Shown piece by piece: positions 63,600 through 64,000 of a stretch of DNA of 64,000 bases (within the stretch, counting starts at the first letter, position 1; every line of letters starts with the position of its first letter). A program made the translations under genes and the position numbers. Source of the stretch: Bacillota bacterium (GTDB lineage: Bacteria; Bacillota; Clostridia; Lachnospirales; Lachnospiraceae); NCBI GenBank assembly GCA_023423045.1, contig JAFAGA010000059.1, forward strand, positions 1 through 64,000, read 5' to 3'. Under the pieces are notes generated by a model that did no database searches, had not been told where the DNA came from, and worked only from the letters and a program-made list of their open reading frames with translations.

Positions 63600-64000
63600 T
63601 TATTTTAAACTATTGAACAGATTTTCATAATAGCTATTATAATCAAAATTACCGCTCATCATCTGCTGAAACATGGGCACATAAAATATGACAATAAAAA
63701 GTATCAAAAAAACTGCTACGATCCCAACAAAAATCAGGGTAACTCTCGCCCAGTTCCTCTTAGTTACAGGAGTGCTGTTGCCAAAGGCCCAGATAAACAG
63801 CATAATAATGAATATCAGCCAGCCGACATAGGGCACCAGCAATAATGCATAGGTTCCAAGCCAGCTTAGAAAACTTATGGGCCTCTCTTCCACGCCCGGC
63901 TGCTGCGTTGCAGTCAGAGGCTGACCACTTACAGGGGCTGGCTCCTGATGCAGCTCCGGCTGGTTATAAAGGCCTTGTCCACCCTCAACCCTTGCCGTCT
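63600..64000 (-). CDS. Pro/Gln-rich membrane protein (5' end outside the window)
   Basis: The frame is open from the window edge (base 63998) to the stop at 63600. A Gln/Pro/Gly-rich segment (GGQGLYNQPE, TATQQPGVEERP) leads into a two- or three-helix membrane domain (SWLGTYALLLVPYVGWLIFI; VTLIFVGIVAVFLILFIVIFYV). It resembles small YIP1/DUF-type membrane proteins with a zinc-ribbon or proline-rich N-terminus. A GTG at 63893 could be read as a start, but the upstream frame continues, so the gene is partial here. Confidence 0.65.
   Translation of the reverse strand, partial: TARVEGGQGLYNQPELHQEPAPVSGQPLTATQQPGVEERPISFLSWLGTYALLLVPYVGWLIFIIMLFIWAFGNSTPVTKRNWARVTLIFVGIVAVFLILFIVIFYVPMFQQMMSGNFDYNSYYENLFNSLK

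Overview
The window looks like the chromosome of a spore-forming, flagellated, anaerobic Firmicute, most likely a member of the Clostridia close to Lachnospiraceae. The evidence is a cotJ spore-coat operon, a SleB-type hydrolase, a T-box-rich regulatory style, the mbl/flgF/flgG gene order, a pyrophosphate-type phosphofructokinase, a PadR plus DUF2812 module, Shine-Dalgarno sites close to GGAGG, and frequent TTG or GTG starts. No rRNA, tRNA or CRISPR array was seen.

Region 1 (1-6.7 kb) is accessory DNA. It holds gene remnants and a tightly packed, partly overlapping operon: an ArsR-type regulator, HgcA (corrinoid mercury-methylation protein with the NVWCAAGK cap-helix motif), HgcB (2[4Fe-4S] ferredoxin with the CMECGA motif and terminal Cys-Cys), an Acr3 arsenite pump and an ArsC arsenate reductase. 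A cupin gene and a complete IS4-type element follow. The hgcAB pair embedded in an arsenic-resistance operon is the main discovery of the window.

Region 2 (6.7-24.5 kb): a solitary YjfB-like motility gene, a methyltransferase, an acyl-ACP thioesterase and a CvfB-like RNA-binding protein. Then, on the minus strand, come yvyF, comF, a nucleotidyltransferase, recD2, a FlgJ-like rod-binding gene, flgG, flgF and mbl. Around flgF and mbl lies an unusual structured repeat: two tandem 89-bp units plus an inverted diverged copy about 2.3 kb away, with arm sequences that covary. An S-layer-homology protein and a MacAB-like efflux operon follow.

Region 3 (24.7-45.9 kb) is housekeeping. The str operon (rpsL-rpsG-fusA-tuf) is on the minus strand. 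A T-box-controlled trpB2, rpoD, plsC, a SleB-type hydrolase, a PadR/DUF2812 pair, a PPi-type phosphofructokinase, a MIF-like protein and a THF-riboswitch-controlled folT follow. After these come a T-box-controlled TrpXYZ-type ABC transporter, cotJABC, a lipid kinase and a VanZ-like protein. Both T-boxes carry a UGG (Trp) specifier, so trpB2 and the transporter form a tryptophan-supply regulon.

Region 4 (45.9-64 kb): a PD-(D/E)XK-DinG type nuclease-helicase and a cluster of zinc-ribbon membrane proteins (one carrying vWA and C-type-lectin domains) with a GH3 hydrolase. An IS1182-type element inserted with a 5-bp target duplication sits inside this cluster. Then come a DUF1292 protein, a UvrD-like helicase, small accessory genes, gltX and a membrane protein cut by the window edge.
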